Shown: in pieces, positions 1-13,774 of the stretch | Layout: each line of letters starts with the position of its first letter | Numbering within the stretch: position 1 is the first letter of the stretch | Origin: Alisma plantago-aquatica | Taxonomy: Eukaryota > Streptophyta > Magnoliopsida > Alismatales > Alismataceae | Reading direction: 5' to 3' | Assembly: GCA_963693085.1 (NCBI GenBank) | Contig: OY856409.1 | Span: 297,452,058-297,516,057, forward strand | Length of the DNA stretch: 64,000 nt | The notes under the pieces: generated by a model | Told to the model about the DNA's origin: nothing | The model's database searches: none | The model's input: the letters and a program-made list of their open reading frames with translations, nothing else | Program-made: the position numbers and the translations under genes

Positions 1-1154
1 TGGTCGGTTCACATCATGAAATGGTCGTTTCATATGTGTAATGGTTGCTTCACATATCCATTTCAAGCAAATATTCAACCAATTGTGTTTCCAATTGACC
101 TGACATTCCAACCGATCGGTCCAACACTTGAACCGGTTAGTTCAGAGTCCAATTAGGCAATTTTAAACTCTATTGTTTAATTGAATACCTAAACACTTTT
201 AGTAATCAAGTTAAACATCATTCATGAAGAAACTTCTATTCTAAGTGCATCCTATGTGTGTGAACCTATAAGTCCCAAATTACATTAGCAGTGAATGTCC
301 ATAACTAACTTATGACATTACAAACAATAAGCATTATCTAGAAACACATCATTGCTACCCAAGTAGTTTGGAAAGTTATAAAAAAACTTCAACCTACACT
401 CTGTGATAGTATAGTTCCTTTGTCTCTAAAATCCATATTGTATTCAAGGCATGAAATCTTCAACCTCTCAACATTCAGTCCATGTTCCTTGAACTAGAGC
501 ATACTGTTTGATATGCATGTGAGTTCACATGTCACATATTGAATCACATGAGTATGGCCATACATTTCTCAGTCTCTCTTATCAAGTGGCCTGGATAGAA
601 ATCTCCTATAGGAGGGAAAAATCCCATCTACATCACTTAAACTCTATCCCTATGTGTCACAGTGCACCAGTGCATCACCTTTATGGCAACCCTTATTCGA
701 GGTCACAGTGGATGATTTCAAAGTTCATCAAACCACATGTGATGAGTATAGTGACTTCATGTCTAAGAACCACAATCACCACTATCACTGTGACAAAGTG
801 GATTTTAGCAAAATAATGAGATAATTACTCTTTTGACCTCATTATATTCTCTCATGGTCTCAAATTATTTTTCTTGTCTTCATAATCATTATTGAGACTC
901 AAATCCAAGATATGGTGACCAATGTAGTTTTTATACACATTATAACACTTCAAATTGGATTCATGCATCACTTTGTCCAAAAGATCAAATTGGTCAATCA
1001 CATTTTGTCTTTTGATTCTCAAACATTTTCTAGATATTCTACACATTATTTTGAAGCTTTGGTCCAAATTTGAGGTCATTTGGACATTCCTACGATTTTC
1101 TATGAATTTTGGAAGTTTTGTGCTCAAAATCCCTTTATTATTACCTTTTTCTTT
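1..1154. other. No gene seen; unassigned AT-rich repeat-like DNA
   Basis: No reading frame of convincing length or composition occurs here. The first 150 bases contain repeated GGTCGGTTC / CCGATCGGTCC type motifs. Related wording (ACCAACCAATCGGC) recurs near 54710-54840, which suggests that both are flanks or LTR pieces of related repeats. No splice-supported coding exon is visible. Confidence 0.4.
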
Positions 1155-1890
1155 GGCTATTCCATGTCAGCAATCCGGGTGAAGGGTCGGGGGTGAGCCA
1201 CGGCCCTTGGATCTAGCAGTCGTGGATCCAGGCTTGATCTAACAGCCACAGACCCATCTTCTACCTCCTGCTGATTGTGGGGAGGAGACGGTAGAACCGA
1301 ACTGGTCAAACAACCAATTAAGGTCGAGTTTTGAAAATCAAAGCGAATAAAACACCTCGGCTCGTATTTTCGCGCTCAATCATACCCATTTTGACTACGT
1401 TTTGTCCTCTGTTGTGCCGCCAAAAGGCATCCCTTACTCTCCCGTCTCACTCCGACGGCCATGGCCGCCAACCCAGCTCTCTTAACCCTAGCCTAGTGCT
1501 ATATAAACACCCCCAAAGGCCCGCATAAGGCAATCCTTTGCCTTAGTCATGTGAACGTGCCCCGAGCAGCTACAAAGAGCCCCATAATCCCTCCTAAATC
1601 TCCTGCTGTTTGAGCGCCACCGCCGCACAGCCCAGATCGGGCGTCCGTGCTCCTCACCTCCTCCTCCCTTTCTTTGGCTTCCTTTGAGTCCGCGAGGTGC
1701 TGGCGGACTGAGACAGCATGCTCGCGGCCTCCCTCACCCACTTTTGCTCTTGGAGCGGGTCCACACCGGTGAGCCTCCCTCCGCCTGGTTCCCACACTTG
1801 TGAGGGACTGTTGCGCGAGGAAGAAAGGTCCCAGACCGGCTGGTCCAGGAAGGGTAGCCCCGGTCCAATACTTAGTTGAACTAGGGTTTA
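1155..1890 (+). promoter_or_regulatory. GC-rich island with TATA box (probable LTR or gene promoter region)
   Basis: This block is conspicuously GC-rich against the surrounding AT-rich DNA. It contains a good TATA box (TATATAAA, 1500-1507) followed by a C-rich, CT-rich stretch resembling a plant 5' leader or the R/U5 part of an LTR. No coding sequence with protein-like composition follows, and the long open frame on the minus strand (about 1547-2056) looks like an artefact of base composition. The best reading is the promoter segment of an old LTR retrotransposon. A promoter plus 5' leader of a broken plant gene is the alternative. Confidence 0.35.
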
Positions 1891-4800
1891 AACCAAGAAA
1901 TAGAGCATTGCACCAACCGAACCAAGATTGAACCGGCCCTCCAAGATAGCAAGTCACAAAGACTATGTGGCTAGATCTGGGCCACTGATTGCGCATCTGG
2001 CAGTCCTTGATTTTTGTATCAAAGGTATTTTCACTCCCTCTCTGACAAATATTCATATAAAGTCCTGATCTTGTTTTAATTGTAGAAAATAAATACTAAC
2101 TCCAAAAATTACAAATAAGTAGTCAATTTTGATCAGAAAAACCCAGTGAATCGATTAAAATTTCTTTTGAAACCTGATTCCAAATGTTTATCACTGATAT
2201 CTCTAGAGCTTTGATCCTTTGCATATTTAAATTGTCAAATGACTCATAATCATGATTAATCTTTGGAAACCCTATTTTTGGACTCTGATGATATTTTGTA
2301 ACCTAGATCTGATGTTTTTGAATCATCTACTCTTGAAAGTGAATCATTAGTGAATATAGATCTATTTACTTGATTCAATCTTGATTAGAATCTTTATGAA
2401 TAATGAGTAAATCTTGATATTAATCTTAAGCTTGCAAAACCCTTGATATAGTTTTGACTCATCAATCTGAACTTGAATACAAATGATGTTAGAACAACAT
2501 GATGCTCTAAAGATTTGATGATGACTTGGATAATGATCATAAATTAGGGTTAGCACATATAATCCTAGAAAACCTAGGTAAGTCATTCACACTCGAATAT
2601 ATATATCATATACTTGAAATAATGCTGGATATATTGAAATATTGGTTGATTATAAGTGAATGACCCAACCCTAAGGTTGACATAGGAAAAATGTAACCCT
2701 GACCTCGAATATTGAAAAACTGATATTCTGAACATCATGATCTTGACCCTTGATCCAATCTTGATGATTTAGGATCTGACTCGAAGGGTTGACCTATTGA
2801 TCGGATATTGATTATACTCGAAATCTCGGTGAAAGGTACGCTATTATATGAATCCTCCTTGATTGTATTGTAGATACTTTTATGTATCTCTTGATTGTAT
2901 ACTTGGCTATTTACTTGGATGAGCTATTGTTCCCTATGATTAGTCTTCTGTTTTTCTATACTATATTTTGAAAAACATGAAAACATAAATTGCATGCCCA
3001 TTATGACTGCCAGTATATTGATAATGATGATGATATTGATAATGTTGATAATGTGGATATTGAGTACAACAACCCCCTCATTTGGAAGTGGGACTTGTAC
3101 ATTGGCTTCCTATATTCCTATGGTGAAAAGGGGCCTAGTGACCTTCCCCATCGTGTTGGGGTAATAGAGTCATACAAAATATATAAGCATGCTTCTTGAA
3201 TTACAACATAATGGGAATTCGTAATAAAATTCGAATTGTTTGAAAAACTTGTCGAATGAATGTTGGTTTTGCAAATTGCATATTATTCTTTGAAATATAA
3301 GTCCTGCCAAGTATACTTATTTTCTTATAAACTGTTTTGCTTGATTTTGATAGCGTACAGTGCAATTGCATGATTGTGTCTCGATTTTATTGATTTTAGG
3401 CAATACAAATGGAATATTGAATAAGATTGCTTCCACACTCTACATACTCTGATGATAAAGACAAATCGGTTATATCTCCATATTGGGTTAGTTTGTTCTT
3501 TAATTATCCAGTTTTTGAGTTATTTATTTCTTATTGTATATGCCAGCGTGGTAGATCATATTGGGCCACTCAGGGACGGGCGCTTCAATCCTCTTACTAC
3601 TGTCTAGGCAGTAGGATTAGGATTGGGGTAAGAACGGTTCCGTGACAATCACTATGAGAGTTGATTCTTACTACCATTCCATGGTCTCCATGTATCACTC
3701 TTATAGTGGGTTTGTCTGATACACTATTCTCTAACTTGTACCTATGTGCTTGGTTTGATATCACATATCATGACTAATGAGATTTCGTCATCAACCAACA
3801 CACACTCTAGTCTTATGTATTACTATTGTCTATTTTTCTTCCATGATAATATCTGACTAAGGACATAATGAGAATATATGTAATCTTATCATGCATATAA
3901 TCTCAATGTTTAGGACATCAACCTGAAAACATATGTTATCAAGTAACATAATTCTTCAGACATCTACAATGTATGTGTCATCATTTCATGATTTAGACAA
4001 ACATAATAAACGAAATTACCTTTATCATTATCAAATTAGGTATCTAATGCCACATTCCAATTATCATATGATTGGCTATCTGGGAATACATACCAACACT
4101 AAGAGTGATTATGGGATTCACGTCCTGACATCTTAGTATCAATGCTTAGGTGGAGTTGTCAGGACCATTAAGTTAGATAGTTAGTGTCACAAGTGTGGCA
4201 ATTAGGAGTTGATGTGGTTATAGATCTAGGAAGTTCAAGCATATAGAAACCTTGGTTCAATATATGAATACTTAGGTTGACCAGTATCAATATACTCTAT
4301 CTTTACTCTCCTATATGCACTGGCAGGTATGTAGAGGGAGGATGGTCTAGAGAGAAAAAATAGAAGTATTAAGGTTATTGTACCAGAAAGTAACAAAAGA
4401 ATAAGATAATAAAGATATAATATGATGTAAATTTTGTATTATATTGTTTATTTAATTTTGAAGGAATATAAATGCTCTTACCTATGTGAATCCCATAATT
4501 TTTTAGTTTTAGAAGTATATGGTTTAGTTAAGATTGTTGTACATCTAAATTTAAATCAGATATTGCTTGCTATTATTGACATAAAGTAAGCCTTAAATTA
4601 TTATTATATGAGTTCACCTTAGTGAATTTTGATTTCATATGTTTGACATAAATATGAGTTGGTTAACCCCAAGTAGCTTTTAGTTTTAGGACTGTAGGTT
4701 TGGCCTAGTTCGATTGGCTAGATGAGTTATTGGTATCAAAAGACTCCTATTAGTAACCTAATCATTGTAAATTTGAATAAAGTAAACCTAGAATGTAATG

Positions 4801-7340
4801 AGAATGTGCATACATGAAGTATTAAGATCAAAATATGTGTAGACTAACCAAAACAAAGTTGAATTAGTCACTATGTGCAAGGTTTGAACACAAAACAAGA
4901 AAACCTATGTCGATTCATAAAGGAAGAAAGAATATAAATTCGAGACAAAATATTAGTATGGAGCATACTAAATGATGAAGAGAATCTAAAATGAGATGAA
5001 AGAACCCTTGGTACATCTGTCTTTAAAATATTTATTAGAGTCAATCAACCCTATCATAGGGTAACAAAGGAAAAGAAAAGAGGAGAAGGTGGAGTGTAGA
5101 AATTTCAAAAATAACATCAAGGAAGAAATGTTGTTTAGAATAGAAGAGAATTCTTAAAACCATAATTATAAAGGAGTTCGATGGCTTCACAAATGAGGAA
5201 AATTGAAGGGAAAAAGGGAGAAGATTCTAAAGATAATCATAATTGGGTTAATTGTATAACTTTAAGGGTAAAGACATAAATATTTTACATGAGATGAGAA
5301 ATACGCAAAAAGGAATAGAATTAATGTGAAATTAAAAGATTTACAAATAACCTTGCATGAATAACCATATACATGAAAGATAAGGTGAGTAAATACATAT
5401 AAAAAGTGAGAATAAAGAATGGGCTAAGAAATTGGATCGTATAGATAATTGAGACATTCTAATCAAAATGTTTAATAAAGAATGTTAAATAGGAAAATAA
5501 TTGAAGAATGTTAAGGGTTTATTAATAAGAAGTATTACTAGAATCATTGAATTAAAGAGTATTTGTTAAGCATATGAAAGATGAGGTCATAATAAGATAT
5601 CAAATTGAAATAAAAATGGACAAGGGAAGATGAAAACTCGTTAAACATGAAGGTTATGTGATAAGAGTGGGATATTAAGATATGTGCATTAATAAATAAA
5701 TGTTTTTCTCTTGTTTGAAACTTATTCTATGGTAGAGTAATCATTTGTTCTTCTTTTATGTATTTCATTGTATTTTTTTGCGTTTGCATGTGATTAGGAA
5801 AGGTAAATATAATACTATGTAAAATATCAAGTTACATGTGTATGGATGGTAGAACAACATATAAGTTTAGTGTGAAAAGGAACATTTTACACATATGAGT
5901 TACATGAATTGGAATATAAGATATGTTATGTATTAATCTTGATAGTGAACTTCCAAGAAGAATTTTGAATTAGAAATTAAATTATGAAAATGATTAGAAG
6001 ATGATAAGAGATATAACCAAAGATTGCATTTCATATGTTTAAACTAGATCTTAAAAGAGAATAATCTAATAAATTAGATAGAAGAAACATAACATGCTAT
6101 GTAAGTGATAAGAGGTAGATTATAGATTTACACAAGGAAGGCAATATAAAGATGGCAAGCTCATACTAAAACTATACTTTGGAAAAAGAAAAAAAGAGAG
6201 TGGGAATGTACTAAATAATTAATGTTCCTAATAAGAATTTATTTAACTCGATGAGGTGAAAGCCTTAAGAAATTATTTGTAGGGATATAATTTTATCTTT
6301 GTATATATTCTCTTATCCAATATTATTTGCATGAAGCTGAATAAAAGGAAATACAAAATGAAGGTGAACTAATGAGAAAATAAGAGGAACATTCAAAAGT
6401 CAAGTTGAATACAAAAGTAAAAGTAGAAAATAGTGGAGTGTGAGACAAATATAAATAAATTGCATGGGGGCCTAATTAGGGCATGTTTATAATGAAAAGG
6501 GTCGGATCAGAAGTTACAATACATGTAGTTAAGTTTCTAAAAATGTTGAGGATAAACAAAGCCCATATGCATTGATAAGAACCACATATTTTATTCCTTA
6601 TCTGTAAATCCTTGGAATCTATGTATTTTCAAAAGATCTAAAAACCTTTAGATAACCTTATGAATATTTTCATCCTTATTCAAATAAGATTTTCTATCAT
6701 TCTTATCCAAATTCACACAAGCGCTAGACATGATGCCTATATAAGACATGTTGGTCCTAGTAGTATTAGCACACCCAGACTATCTTTCATTCCTATTACC
6801 CTTAGTTGCTTTGCTATTGTTCCTCTACCCCTGACTTTTTCCAGTATTAAAAGTTACATATTTACCTTTCAATATCATATTAATATAAAATACATGAGTA
6901 TATAATCTTTCTTATAGATCGACATATTAGACTCTCATATCAAACATGAGTAAGATGAAGATTATTTTGATTTTGATTCTAGGTCAATAGTTTAAAATGG
7001 AGATTTGTTTGTGACTATATCTAGAGAAGACTTGTGGAACTCCTACAGATAGAACAATAATATAGGTTTGCCTTCCATTGGTTGAGAATTGATGGAAGTG
7101 AGCTTGTTTTTCCTTTATCTAAGTAATGAAAAGGCTCTTCTATTTTTTTTCCAGCTTGTATACGTTTGGCTCTTCATTAGTTGAAGAGTGACGGAGTTGT
7201 TCTACCCTCCTATTAGTTCAGAAACAACGATAGTGGTTGGCCATGTAACCTTCTATGTTTTGTCAGTTTCCTACCAACATACTAGTTGGTTGGTTATTTA
7301 TGAATTGATTACCAATGGATTGAATGTGCATATACTAATG
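1891..7340. other. No gene seen; AT-rich decayed repeat DNA
   Basis: Only short open frames of low complexity occur. Toward 7060-7340 there are repeated phrases of the form 'attggttga...gatggaag' and 'cattagttgaagagtgacgga', which look like imperfect repeats of an older element. This older sequence appears to be the target into which the TGTAAGACCC block was inserted. Confidence 0.35.
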
Positions 7341-7392
7341 GTTTCTCAGATATTCTCTACCAATGATGACCCTCGAGAGTGCGTGTTCTGAT
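7341..7392 (+). repeat. Imperfect direct repeat R1, left of LTR-like block
   Basis: A 52-bp segment beginning gtttctcagatattctctac matches 11358-11408 with about seven differences and a one-base gap. The pair brackets the LTR-like block at 7399-11342. At this length it is too long for an LTR-element target duplication (4-6 bp). It more likely represents two neighbouring units of the older repeat, between which the block inserted. Confidence 0.75.
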
Positions 7393-7398
7393 GGTTAT

Positions 7399-10300
7399 TG
7401 TAAGACCCATGACCTGAGTTTTGGGGTAACCCTATTGTATTTAGCTTGATCATGTTCTTATAACATTTCTCTAATCTCTTTAGATGTAATTAGGGCTTGT
7501 GGAGAGGTTGCGTTTTTAAGTTTGAGCATGTTTGGATGATGTTTGTGCTAGTTTTGGTGCAAATTGCAATTTACCCAAAATATGGGGTTGATGTGAAATT
7601 TTCCACCTCTAGAGTATTCCTTCTCTCTCTTGGTTTCATGTGAGAGTATGTGGTTCTTTTAGGCTCATTGTTTGACCCTTGGTTGGGTGGTGTCACCCTT
7701 AGTGGTGATTAGGGTTTTCTAGGGTTGGTGTGCCTTGACCTAGTGACCCATGTTGGTTTGTCTCAACCTAGGTTGCGACATAGGGCTTGTTTGGAGGGTG
7801 TCACGATGGGGACACCTCCTCTTAGTGTTGTTGTTGCGACTGAGATTGTCTTGGGAATCTTGGGTCGAGATGGTTCCTGTTGTGAAGAGTGTCTTGACCT
7901 AGGGTTTGTGTTAACCTTGTGTCGTGACCTAGTGGTCCTTGGTGGTATGTCGCAACCATGGATGGATCCCTTGGGGTGTTGCGGTCGCAACATGGGGGTT
8001 GGATTGCCTAGGTGGTCGAGATCCAACCTAAAGTGTATCACCATGTCTTGTATGCATGGTTAAGGTGGTTACATGTGGGTTTTTTGTGTAGACAAGTGTC
8101 CCTATGGTACCTTGGAGTGTTGACAAATCATACCTTGCATTCTCTCTCATCTTCCACCTATATAACCCCTAATCTCTCCATGTTGGTATCTCTTTTGGCC
8201 CTCCATATACCTCCTTCTCCTTTGCTTGATCTTGAAGCTTGGTGGAGCAAGGAGATCTGTCCTTGGAGCTTTGGTGATCGACCTCCTCTTACATGTGGCA
8301 TTTGTGGTGATCGAAGCTCATCTTCAACCCTTGGTAAGTGTTTATCTTCCTTGATGATGTTTCTTTTGATATATTACCTCCATCTTCTTCCCTTTTCTTG
8401 ACTCTATACCATGTTTTTACATGGTGGTCATTCTTGAGAGTAAGCTTCTCATCACAAGGGTAATGGACCATGTTTTGACAAGGCGACACCCAAGTGAGAG
8501 TAAGTTTCTTCTCTCTTTTCTCCCTTCTTTCTTTTGGCTCGACCTAGAGATTTTTATTTCTCTTTTCTTGGATGATCTTTGACCTTGGTGCCTTCTCCTT
8601 CTTGAGGTGCTCTTATGGCTGAGAGTGGAGCTTTTGGTGGAGTTTCTTCAACCCTTGGATCGTGTGCTTGGAGCTCTTGATTTTGGAGCTTGGAATCCTT
8701 GGACTGACCTTCTTAAGGCGGGCTATATAACACTTAACCTACTCTATTATTGCACTTTTTATGCTTGCATTTTACCATATTCTCTATATAAAATGTTCCC
8801 TTATCATGCTAGTAGATAATGATAATATCTAGAACTTGTTTGGTGGAGATACCTTGCTTGGTTTGGTGGAAATCTAAAACCCTAATCTACTTGCACATGT
8901 TTTGATGGTTGATATGTTATGGAGGTTCTTCCCTGCCTTTTGACCTTGATCTTGCTCTCAAGCATGGTGTACGTGTCCCTAGATGTTTGGAGGGAGGTTA
9001 GGTTCTATTTTGGGTACCTTGATCATGGTTTCTTCTTCCTTAGGCAAGGTTATTTCTTGGTGGTTTCTTGACCCATGCCTTAGGGTTTTTGGTGATCGTT
9101 TGCTTGAGCCTTTCCTTCACGATGACCATGGTTTTCTCCTTGTTTTTGGTTCTTATTTGAGACCAACATGTCAACTCCTAGTTTTCATGGTCAAGACATC
9201 ATATATGTTGAGGTCGTGATAGTTGGCAGTGGTTGGATGGTGGTCGAGACAGCCTTGAGGTCGAGATGTTGATGGTGGGTTAGAACCCTAACCCTAGATG
9301 TCGCGGGCACGGCATGATCTAGGTGGAAGGGGTTGTGACCTATTAGTGTGAGGGGTCGTGACACCATAGGTGTTACAGTTGTGACATGGATTAGGACGGG
9401 TGATCATGACCTAGTTTCTATGGGCTCAACACATGACGATGATGATGGTTGAAGGGGGTATGCTTGGATGATACTCTTGTATGTATGATGCATAGGTCAC
9501 GATAGTACTATCTGGAATAACATCTAATCAACCCAAATATGTTCCTTAATCCTAATATACTTAAAGATGATGGGAGGTAGTGAATCTAGGGTTGATGGTT
9601 GAACCTAACTTTGTAAACCCTAATCGACTAAGAAGAAACTCTAACCCTAATATGTGCAATGAGGCTTGCTTATTTCTCTCTCATGGAATGGTTATGAGGA
9701 TATGTGATTGTCTCTCTTGTTTATGAATTTCTAACCAAGCAGGTGTTATGAGCTTGATAATTATATCTAGTGTATACTATGCTGATTAAGCATGATACTG
9801 GTTGTATGAGCCTTCAAGAGGCATGCAGAAACATTTGTGCTACATGAATTATGAGTTGAGGGATTGATATCCCATGGAAGGTGACTCTGGTATTGATGAT
9901 GTGGTGAATGGAAATGATACAAGCATCATGTGGTGATAGTGTGACATGTTCACATTCTATACGTATATGTGGAGTGTGCTATGCCCTTATCTTTATAGAG
10001 TTTGTTATGACTTTATACAATGTGGCTTGACTGATGCTAAAAGACACTTAATTGACTTAACTAATCAAGTGGAACCTAATCATGTAGTTTCTGTCTATGC
10101 CATAGAACCATCTCAGGGTCAACACTTACTGGATGGTGAAACGGGCTTTCCCTAGTGAAGGCTTGGAGTCATATAATGTTGAGTATATGCATTCACATGA
10201 TTGGATGCGGGCCTTACCCTAGCAAGAGTACGACTATGGGTCATAGCTCAGAGGTTTGATGCTTATGAGGTTTCACAGGATTGGCTGTGGGCCATACCTT

Positions 10301-11342
10301 AGCAGGAGTGCATCTATGGGTCATAGCTCAATTTCATTAGCATCATGACCTGTACCAAGATGGGCTAGGACTTTCACTATTTATCTATATGTTACAAGTT
10401 GCAGTTGACCGTTATGTCTCTAATGTGTACTCATGTACTGACCATGAGGTTTGGTGAGGTCGTGGATTTTGGATCTTCCATAGACCTTTTATGGCACTCC
10501 TTTTGACTTATTAGTGGTTGGTTGGATTTGGGTGGTATGAATCAAATCCTCGGGGCATAATAAAATATGTAACAAACCGTGTAGTATACTTGCTTAGGAT
10601 CAAATGCAAAAACATTGGATGATGCCCTGTTTGCTTTTGTACAATATAGCTGGTAGTAAATATACATGTTTGTCATATTCCTTTTATGATGATAAGATGT
10701 TCCACAATCCAATTGCAATTGCTTATGCTGATTAGGAATGATTATCTGCTTATTGTAATTGTAGCTTTACTTCTGTTCTTTATTTACCTTATTTGTGCTA
10801 ATAATAGCATTGGTGGAGAGTTATATCTCCCGGTGATATTTGGAATCTCACCCCATGGGTTCTCCACATCTTTTAGGTGGATGTGCATGAGGAAGTACAT
10901 ATGGTGTAGCTAAGGCAGAGGAGAAGCAAGAAGGACAATACCTGACAAGGTTGAAAGTGTTGCTAGTCTTTTGGTGTAGAGTCTTAGAGTCATCCCTGTA
11001 CACTCAGGTCTTTGGGATGATTTTTGGGTGTGTGTTGTAGATATGCTATCCATACATGTTTTGGCTTGTGTTCCCTTTTTATGTCCTGATATAGCAGATA
11101 TGTATATGCATGGAACATGTTTCTCTTGTAGCAGGATAATGGTACATGTGGTACATGTAAGCAGCTTGTGATTTATGATATCTAATACATGTGTCCTGTG
11201 AGGACCTACATGTAAAGGCTTTTGCTACTTTCATGCTTAATCATATCGATTTTAATTTTCAATGCTTTATGGTAATCAATTTGTTTAGTTTAGTTTTCCG
11301 CGTTTAGTTTGAGTTATCTCGTAGTTTGTGGCATGGGGCGTC
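7399..11342 (+). mobile_element. Long LTR-like block (TGTAAGACCC ... GGGGCGTCA), possible solo LTR
   Basis: The block starts TGTAAGACCC and ends near CATGGGGCGTCA. It has TG...CA ends and GGGCGT-type termini of the kind seen in long Ty3/gypsy LTRs of the Del/Tekay type (family knowledge). It holds no coding sequence. The first 350 bp resemble 53395-53740 (shared TGTAAGACCC start and the motif 'caaattgcaatttaccc' / 'caagttgcaaattaccc'), so the window contains two members of one LTR superfamily. No primer-binding site or polypurine tract is recognisable beside it, which favours a solo LTR. No clean 5-bp target duplication was found, so the right boundary is approximate. Confidence 0.5.
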
Positions 11343-11357
11343 ATAGTTAAACTGACA

Positions 11358-11408
11358 GTTTCTTAGATATACTCTACCAATGAAAACCCTGGAGAGTGTG
11401 TGTCTGAT
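11358..11408 (+). repeat. Imperfect direct repeat R2, right of LTR-like block
   Basis: This is the partner of 7341-7392. The shared core includes 'ctctaccaatga' and 'gagagtg', and most differences are transitions or single bases. The two sequences differ beyond the repeat. Confidence 0.75.
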
Positions 11409-13126
11409 TGTTTCCTTGAGAAATTGACTTTTATATGATAAAAAAAGTATATTCAGCCTAGTATGTGTGTTAATGTATCCAATAAATTAAAAATATCAAT
11501 TGTTATTATGTTCTTCATTAGCTAGTAACCAAGTACAACTCAATTGTGTTAACTCATGTTTACAGTTTATGGGGCCTTAAGATTAGAAGCCTAGTGTGGT
11601 AAATATGATATGATTTCCTTCATCTTTATATGATGTACTCAGAAGTATAGTAAAGCACGATGTATAAGACATAGTAAAGACTACATACCAACTAAGGGTG
11701 GAACCTCAAGAGAGTATATTGGGTATAAAGGATGATTAATATTCAATAACTTAGATGGAAACGTTCTTGGTGTATTTGAGATGGTTTGTTACATCAAGAA
11801 TGTGGTTTGAAAGGTACATATGAGAACTTGAGTAAGTAAGATGTCTAAAGTTGATATATAGGAATGTAATCTTATTATACTATTATTGCCTACCTATAAG
11901 TTTTGAGGATAAAACTCTTTAAAGGGAGAGGTTGTTATGACCCATACCTTCCTTATTTGGAGATATTTAGGTTAATAATATGATTAGTATTAACTTGAAC
12001 TTTATTGGTGATTACATCTCCATTACTATCTTGTAATAAATTGTGGTTGATGGAAAAATTAATTTAAGTTCAAGTTATTTCTTGTAAAGTCAAATACATG
12101 TGGTATGCATACATGGAGAATTGAGCTATAGATGATATAGTAATGATCCACATGTGTTGATAGAAAGTACATTAAGAACATTTAAGAAATAAATTAATAA
12201 GATTATCATTTGGTAATTTGTAAAAAAACCTTTAGAATTGTATGCATTCAATTATGAATCCAATACAAAAACAATTAACAACATCATACGTAAAATGTGA
12301 GTGACATGGGATTTTTAGTAAACATATATAATTTTCTTCTCTTGTCAACTAATAGACCAACACCGACAAATGACTTATTGATGGTGAAAACTGATGGGCC
12401 AACTTCCGATGGGTCGATCTCCAATGGGCCCGCAAATCAATGGAAATGTGTTACATCTACCACCCAGTAAAGCCAATCACAAAAATAGCCATAATGTTAT
12501 ATGAATTCGAAGAATTTTTTTTCATTAGATGTGTATATTCATTCTCCACACAGTTATATCCCCAAATCATAGAATAGACCAATGGAAAGGGGATTTACAA
12601 TTTGTTTTTGGGAAATAATAATGAAGCATAAATATCTAGTCATAGATTGAACATAGGATGTTTGTGTTAGCCATTGAATCCTTCTCTCTTGCTATTTCCC
12701 TCACTTGGAGTCTATTGTAGGACTCACTTGAGGTTCAATGCTACCTCCCCTCTTCATCTTCTTCCTCCAGTAAGTTCTGTTCAAAGCAGTAGACCTTATG
12801 TCAGGTTGTTTGAAGGTGATTTTAGAGCTTTTAGCTCAAGTCTAAGATGAGTAGACCAAAATCCGAGCATAACAAAGCTAGATTTGGGATTAATAATATA
12901 GGGTCATATCTAAGTGAGTATAAATTCATCTTTTAACCATGGTTTTCAAAATAACAAGTCAAAATGTTAGGAACATGTATCATCTTGAATATTGTTTTAT
13001 GGTTCTTTGCTCAGTAAGACCTAATTCATATTTCTAAGGTACAAAAGATTGAAATAGCTAGAAAATTCATAGGAGTTAAATGATTTCATTTTTAGAATGT
13101 GTGTATATGAGCTATATGTTGTATTT
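11409..13126. other. No gene seen; AT-rich intergenic DNA
   Basis: No coding region is supported. A short stretch at about 12355-12440 holds a GC-richer run of 'gatgggcc' motifs without any recognisable structure. Confidence 0.35.
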
Positions 13127-13290
13127 GCCCACTAGCTCAACTGGTTAAGCCTGTTTCTAGTGAAGAAAAGGTTGCGGGATCTAATCTCAATGGGACACTA
13201 GAGGAAGGAAATTAGGCTGTTTGTTGTGTGATTGGTTGTTCCTCTCTCATGGTTCAATGGGAAGGGGTATGAAAACCCCATCATCAAATG
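13127..13290 (+). mobile_element. tRNA-derived SINE
   Basis: The head GCCCACTAGCTCAACTGG contains a pol III A box (TAGCTCAACTGG). About 45 bp later a degenerate B box (GGTTGCGGGATCTAATCTC) follows at about 13170-13188. The body then runs to a 'gaaaaccccatcat' end. The first 60 bases match the head of a second copy at 35098-35160 on the minus strand (GCCAACTAGCTCAGTTGG ... GGTTCGAA), so the two belong to one SINE family. It does not fold into a full tRNA cloverleaf. The 3' limit is uncertain, and a weak 12-bp flank match (atgagctatatg / atgatctatata) may be a decayed target duplication. Confidence 0.6.
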
Positions 13291-13650
13291 ATCTATATAA
13301 ATTCTAAACATAGTAAAATTTAGAGGCACCAATATATCTAGTTTTCCCTAAATACTTAGTAATGAAACAGATACTAGTAAGTGTTATTACATTGTTTCAT
13401 TTCCTTTCAATTATAAATTTGATATGATAAAGTGAACAAATTATTTTAGTATTATTTGTTTGATGCTTGGTTTATCCAGTTCAAGCTAGATGTAGTTCTT
13501 AATATTAGTAGTTCATAATAGATCAGTTAGAACATAATAATATCATCTAGTATGAAAGATATATGGTAATATTATAGTTTAGATAATGCCAATATATTTA
13601 GATATACTCAAGTTATTAAGTAGATGTTAAATACAATGCTCAATGCAAGC
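13291..13650. other. No gene seen; target DNA of the LINE
   Basis: This is AT-rich DNA between the SINE and the LINE insertion. It contains no open frame or structure worth reporting. Confidence 0.4.
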
Positions 13651-13669
13651 GAAATACAACATTGAATGA
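13651..13669 (+). repeat. LINE target-site duplication, 5' copy
   Basis: The 19-base sequence gaaatacaacattgaatga is repeated without a mismatch at 18289-18307, immediately after the A-rich tail of the LINE. A duplication of this length is typical of target-primed reverse transcription by L1-type elements. Confidence 0.92.
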
Positions 13670-13774
13670 AACACAAATCCTTGAATCGCCTTAGGTTCTC
13701 GCTCTTGCTTTTCTCTCTTTCCTTAGGTTCTCACTCTGGCTTTGCTCTCTTACCTCTCTAGCTTTGGGGGCGAT

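Noticed and set aside
1547..2056. 169-codon open frame on the minus strand in the GC-rich island
   Set aside because: Its composition follows GC content, it has no recognisable domain, and it runs opposite to the TATA box and leader-like DNA.
9280..9300. Telomere-like CCCTAACCCTAG
   Set aside because: Fewer than three units within an LTR-like block; no array.
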